From positions 2,394-27,550 of the forward strand of contig DDAL01000020.1 of NCBI GenBank assembly GCA_002332615.1: a DNA stretch of 25,157 nucleotides, given 5' to 3'. Position 1 is the stretch's first letter; every line of letters begins with the position of its first letter. The notes beneath the pieces were generated by a model, which did no database searches, was not told the DNA's origin, and saw only the letters and a program-made list of their open reading frames with translations. The position numbers and the translations under genes are program-made. The DNA is from Sphingobacteriaceae bacterium UBA2059. Its GTDB lineage: Bacteria; Bacteroidota; Bacteroidia; Sphingobacteriales; Sphingobacteriaceae. This document shows positions 22,653 to 25,157 of this stretch, piece after piece.

Positions 22653-23279
22653 ATGAAACGTATCCTTTTCTTCCTCTCTTTCCTTATTCTGCTCACAGCG
22701 GCTTATGCACAAAAGAAACCTGCCAGGCCTGCTAAAGCCAAAACCAGTACCAAGGCTACCCTGAAAAAAACGTCCAAAGCGCCTGCAGCCCGGACGGCTG
22801 ACCCCTACAACAAGCTTGCCCAGGAGTTTTTACTCTTCATCCGCAAAGACCAGCCCAAAAAAGATTCGCTGATACTGGTCGATAAGCTTGCCGGCCTTGG
22901 AAGCCCCCTGTGTATGGAGCAGCTGGCCGCCGATGACTTCTTTACCGAAAAGGAAACCGGGTACATTGCCGGTAAAATGTCCGACCCTGGATTCTCGCTC
23001 TGGAAACAGTCTTTTCTCCCCTATGCCCGTATCATAGAAGAAAGCACTTTAAAGGCTGTTTTTGCTGATAAGAATCAAAGCTGGAAACTTTTTCAAAAAG
23101 AGTATGGCCTGGGTTATTATACCTACACGGCACCGGTGTTTTTGCGCAATAACACCTATTGCGTGTTTTATTACGACTACCACTGCGGCCCTCTGTGCGG
23201 TTATGGCGAGCTTGTGCTCTATAAGAAGACCAAAAAGGGCTGGCAGCGCGAAAAATCCATTTGTAAGTGGATTAGTTAG
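22653..23279 (+). CDS. Secreted protein of unknown function with basic N-terminal tail
   Basis: Not assigned to a named family. From the ATG at 22653 (an ATG two codons earlier is possible) the protein has 208 residues. A signal peptide MKRILFFLSFLILLTAAYAQ should be cleaved near Ala19/Gln20. The next 30 residues are a Lys/Ala/Pro/Thr-rich low-complexity stretch (KKPARPAKAKTSTKATLKKT), probably disordered. A globular domain follows, beginning DPYNKLAQEFLLFIRKDQ. Its C-terminal signature is YCVFYYDYHCGPLCGYGELVLY and KKGWQREKSICKWIS, with four cysteines that could form disulfides in the periplasm. The Cys-containing C-terminal motif recurs in exported Bacteroidota proteins as far as I remember. 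It is convergent with tauE-like, 27 bp apart. Confidence 0.75.
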   Translation: MKRILFFLSFLILLTAAYAQKKPARPAKAKTSTKATLKKTSKAPAARTADPYNKLAQEFLLFIRKDQPKKDSLILVDKLAGLGSPLCMEQLAADDFFTEKETGYIAGKMSDPGFSLWKQSFLPYARIIEESTLKAVFADKNQSWKLFQKEYGLGYYTYTAPVFLRNNTYCVFYYDYHCGPLCGYGELVLYKKTKKGWQREKSICKWIS

Positions 23280-23306
23280 CACGGCACGGTGGTCGCATAC
23301 CCTCGT

Positions 23307-24071
23307 CTAGGCGCTTACAATATCCCAGGCAAATTTCAGAATAGTAGCGCTTACCACTATCAGGAACAGTTTTCGTATAAAGGCATTGCCTCTCAGCAGG
23401 GCCATGCGTGTGCCTAAATAAGAGCCTGCCAGGTTAAAAAGCGCCATTGGGATGGCATACTCATACAGTATATGGCCGGTTCCGGCAAAGTAAATCATCG
23501 CAGCAACATTGGTAGCTACATTTACATATTTAGCAGCAGCGCTGGCCCTTAAAAAATCATAATTAAGAAAGGTGATGAAGGACAGGATTAAGAAAGTTCC
23601 TGTACCCGGGCCTATAAGGCCGTCATAAAAGCCTATCACGAAACCAAAGCAGGCTCCTGCTATCAGCTTCATTGCCATAGATTTAGAGTCGGCTCCCCTG
23701 AGCCCCATATCCTTTTTAGAAAAGGTATATATGCCCACAGCTATCAGTATTACCAGTACAACGGGCTTTACATAAGTGGCGCTTACCACCGATATGCAGT
23801 AGGCGCCCAGCATAGAACCCCCAAATGCTACCAGTATAATGGCAGTTAGCACTTTAAAGTCAAGCTTCACATGCCTCGAATAGCGCATTGCTGCAAAGGC
23901 TGTACCTGTGAGTGAGGGTATCTTTGTTGTTCCAAACAGGGTAGCTATCGGGTACTGAGGCAATATCACCAGCATGGCCGGCGTTTGCAGCAAACCTCCT
24001 CCGCCGATTATGGAATCGATAAAGCCTGCACATAAAGATACCAGGCAAAGTAAAATAAGCTCAACAGTCAT
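23307..24071 (-). CDS. TauE/SafE family membrane transporter (sulfite exporter type)
   Basis: A 254-residue inner-membrane protein of the TauE/SafE (COG0730) family, whose members export sulfite, sulfoacetate or related anions; the substrate here is unknown. It starts MTVELILLCLVSLCAGFIDSIIGGGGLLQTPAML, where GFIDSIIGGGGG-like is the first half-repeat motif. The second repeat has GFYDGLIGPGTGTFLILSF. About eight hydrophobic helices are visible. A longer start at 24092 would begin inside the candidate -7 box at 24090-24097, so I choose the ATG at 24071. It lies downstream of nrdA on the same strand, separated by a structured 184-bp spacer. Confidence 0.92.
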   Translation of the reverse strand: MTVELILLCLVSLCAGFIDSIIGGGGLLQTPAMLVILPQYPIATLFGTTKIPSLTGTAFAAMRYSRHVKLDFKVLTAIILVAFGGSMLGAYCISVVSATYVKPVVLVILIAVGIYTFSKKDMGLRGADSKSMAMKLIAGACFGFVIGFYDGLIGPGTGTFLILSFITFLNYDFLRASAAAKYVNVATNVAAMIYFAGTGHILYEYAIPMALFNLAGSYLGTRMALLRGNAFIRKLFLIVVSATILKFAWDIVSA

Positions 24072-24089
24072 GATAGTGATCGAACGGCG

Positions 24090-24097
24090 CAAAGATA
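24090..24097 (-). promoter_or_regulatory. Candidate tauE-like promoter -7 box
   Basis: The minus strand reads TATCTTTG, an exact TAnnTTTG match, 18 bp before the ATG at 24071. It supports that start and transcription separate from nrdA. No good -33 TTG is seen. Confidence 0.5.
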
Positions 24098-24164
24098 CTT
24101 ATTGCAGCCTTTAATGGCACTTAACAGATCAGGCTTTTTAATAGTTACGTATAGAAATCAGTCG

Positions 24165-24237
24165 GCAGCCAGGTACCGCCCCCTGGGGCTGCGATATAAA
24201 CGTTGAGCTCTAATCAACCTTTATACCGCAGCCCCGG
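24165..24237. repeat. Long inverted repeat with a competing third arm, between nrdA and tauE-like
   Basis: Arm 24183-24200 pairs with arm 24220-24237 through 18 positions (16 Watson-Crick, one G-T, one A-C mismatch), core GGGGCTGCG / CGCAGCCCC plus ATAAA / TTTAT. The 19-nt loop itself holds GTTGA (24202-24206) and TCAAC (24214-24218). A third arm, GCAGCCAGG (24165-24173), can instead pair with CCTGG-gg-CTGC (24182-24192), using the same bases. There is no U-tract on either side, so it is not a simple terminator. It starts 18 nt past the nrdA stop codon. Confidence 0.7.
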
Positions 24238-24255
24238 CACAGCGGTTCCTTCAAC

Positions 24256-25157
24256 TCATGATCCGCAGGACAGGCAGCCTTCTTCCATACTGCAGGAAGC
24301 GCCTTCGAGCGCAGAGGGAGCAAGGTCCTGCACCGTGTTTACCGGAGTACGAAGCGCAGCTTCGGCAGCCTGTTTTTCAACGGTAAACTGCACAGCCTGG
24401 GTAGCTGCTTTGGTACGCAGATAATACATGCCCGTTTTAAGCCCCTTTTTCCAGGCGTAGAAATGCATGGAGGTAAGCTTAGCAGCGCTGGCACTTTCTA
24501 CAAAGAGGTTGAGCGATTGCGACTGGCATATATAGGCGCCACGGTCGGCAGCCATATCAATCAGCGTACGCTGTTTAATTTCCCATACGGTTTTATACAG
24601 TTCTCTCAGCGAAGCCGGTATCTCTTCAATGTGCTGAATAGAGCCATTGGCTGCTACTATACGGTTTTTCATGGCATTGTTCCACAGCCCCAGCTCAATA
24701 AGATCTTCTAATAAATGCTTATTCACAATTACAAATTCGCCGCTCAATACCCTGCGGGTATATATATTGGACGTGTAAGGTTCAAAACACTCATTGTTGC
24801 CAAATATCTGCGAGGTAGAGGCAGTAGGCATAGGGGCCAGCAATAAGGAGTTACGGGCTCCATGTTTCATTACTTCTTTTCGCAGACTCTCCCAGTCATA
24901 CCTCTCCGAAGGTTTTACTCTCCAGAGGTCAAACTGAAATAAGCCTTTCGACAGGGGCGACCCTTCAAAGGTTTCATAGGCGCCTTCCTTTACAGCCAGG
25001 TCCTTGCTGGCAGTCATGGCAGCAAAGTAAATAGTCTCAAAAATATCTTTATTCAGCTGCCTTGCTTCAGGACACTCAAAAGGCAGGCGCAGCAGTATAA
25101 AAACGTCGGCCAGTCCCTGCACACCCAAGCCAACCGGCCGATGGCGCACATTGGAAC
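24256..25157 (-). CDS. nrdA: Ribonucleoside-diphosphate reductase, alpha subunit (class I), C-terminal 299 codons
   Basis: The large catalytic subunit that reduces ribonucleoside diphosphates to deoxyribonucleotides, working with the NrdB radical subunit. The frame is open past the window end at 25157. The visible part opens NVRHRPVGLGVQGLADVF, then LLLAPMPTASTSQIFGNNECFEPYTSNIYTRRV (the PTAST phosphate-binding loop), and later the radical-transfer pair Tyr-Tyr in GMYYLRTKAA. The C-terminal tail ends EEGCLSCGS, the CxxC pair that passes electrons from thioredoxin or glutaredoxin. The N-terminal cone, specificity site and central catalytic cysteines lie outside the window. nrdB is not seen and may lie upstream beyond 25157. 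Confidence 0.96.
   Translation of the reverse strand, partial: SNVRHRPVGLGVQGLADVFILLRLPFECPEARQLNKDIFETIYFAAMTASKDLAVKEGAYETFEGSPLSKGLFQFDLWRVKPSERYDWESLRKEVMKHGARNSLLLAPMPTASTSQIFGNNECFEPYTSNIYTRRVLSGEFVIVNKHLLEDLIELGLWNNAMKNRIVAANGSIQHIEEIPASLRELYKTVWEIKQRTLIDMAADRGAYICQSQSLNLFVESASAAKLTSMHFYAWKKGLKTGMYYLRTKAATQAVQFTVEKQAAEAALRTPVNTVQDLAPSALEGASCSMEEGCLSCGS

Noticed and set aside
1..25157. tRNA genes, CRISPR arrays, insertion sequences or defence genes
   Set aside because: Spacers were read for cloverleaf-like sequences, regular direct repeats and transposase motifs, and none was found. All spacers are under 300 bp.

Overview
This 25.2-kb window looks like ordinary chromosome from a Bacteroidota species, probably in or near the Sphingobacteriales. 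Four things point there. Several proteins are characteristic of that phylum: a Porin_10-type beta-barrel, a DUF5606-type protein, a DivIC/FtsB-like protein and Bacteroidota-style KdtA and LpxK. The start codons mostly lack Shine-Dalgarno sequences. Seven intergenic regions carry exact matches to the Bacteroidota -7 promoter box TAnnTTTG. Base composition is moderate throughout. I found no tRNA or rRNA gene, CRISPR array, transposase, integrase, phage gene or attachment site. Almost every gene is intact; only the two at the window edges (ugd and nrdA) are cut.

Layout, left to right. Positions 1-970 (-) hold the first 323 codons of a UDP-glucose 6-dehydrogenase, divergent from the Kdo transferase waaA (+, to 2265). 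Next come two minus-strand groups: ispH then hemH (4239 to 2340), and panB, rluA-type pseudouridine synthase, then a family-2 glycosyltransferase-like membrane protein that has lost its DxD motif (6962 to 4329). A plus-strand block follows: carA after a long leader, eno, an ftsB/divIC-like gene and a secreted protein of unknown function, with strong terminators after carA, eno and the last gene. Then msrB (lipoprotein) and fabG (-), rlmH plus an unlisted 39-residue membrane peptide (+), cyclophilin and a DUF5606 gene (-), and lpxK, purine nucleoside phosphorylase and a large porin (-). The plus strand then carries pruA, a pyridoxamine-oxidase-fold protein with a TIGR01777 SDR protein, a CPA1-type K+/H+ antiporter and a secreted unknown. 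The window ends with tauE-like and nrdA (3' part), both on the minus strand.

Functionally this is a core-metabolism and envelope neighbourhood. It covers lipid A/Kdo assembly (waaA, lpxK), outer-membrane and cell-division parts (porin, ftsB-like), fatty acid synthesis (fabG), isoprenoid and haem synthesis (ispH, hemH), pantothenate (panB), pyrimidine and purine metabolism (carA, pnp, nrdA), glycolysis (eno), proline catabolism (pruA), rRNA modification (rlmH, rluA-type) and protein repair/folding (msrB, cyclophilin). I see no convincing new defence, mobile or biosynthetic system. The points most worth checking are a three-arm set of mutually exclusive hairpins between nrdA and tauE, the glycosyltransferase with missing catalytic motifs, the 39-residue peptide behind rlmH, the long carA leader whose small reading frame ends in a TAATG overlap, and a five-cysteine insertion in ferrochelatase.
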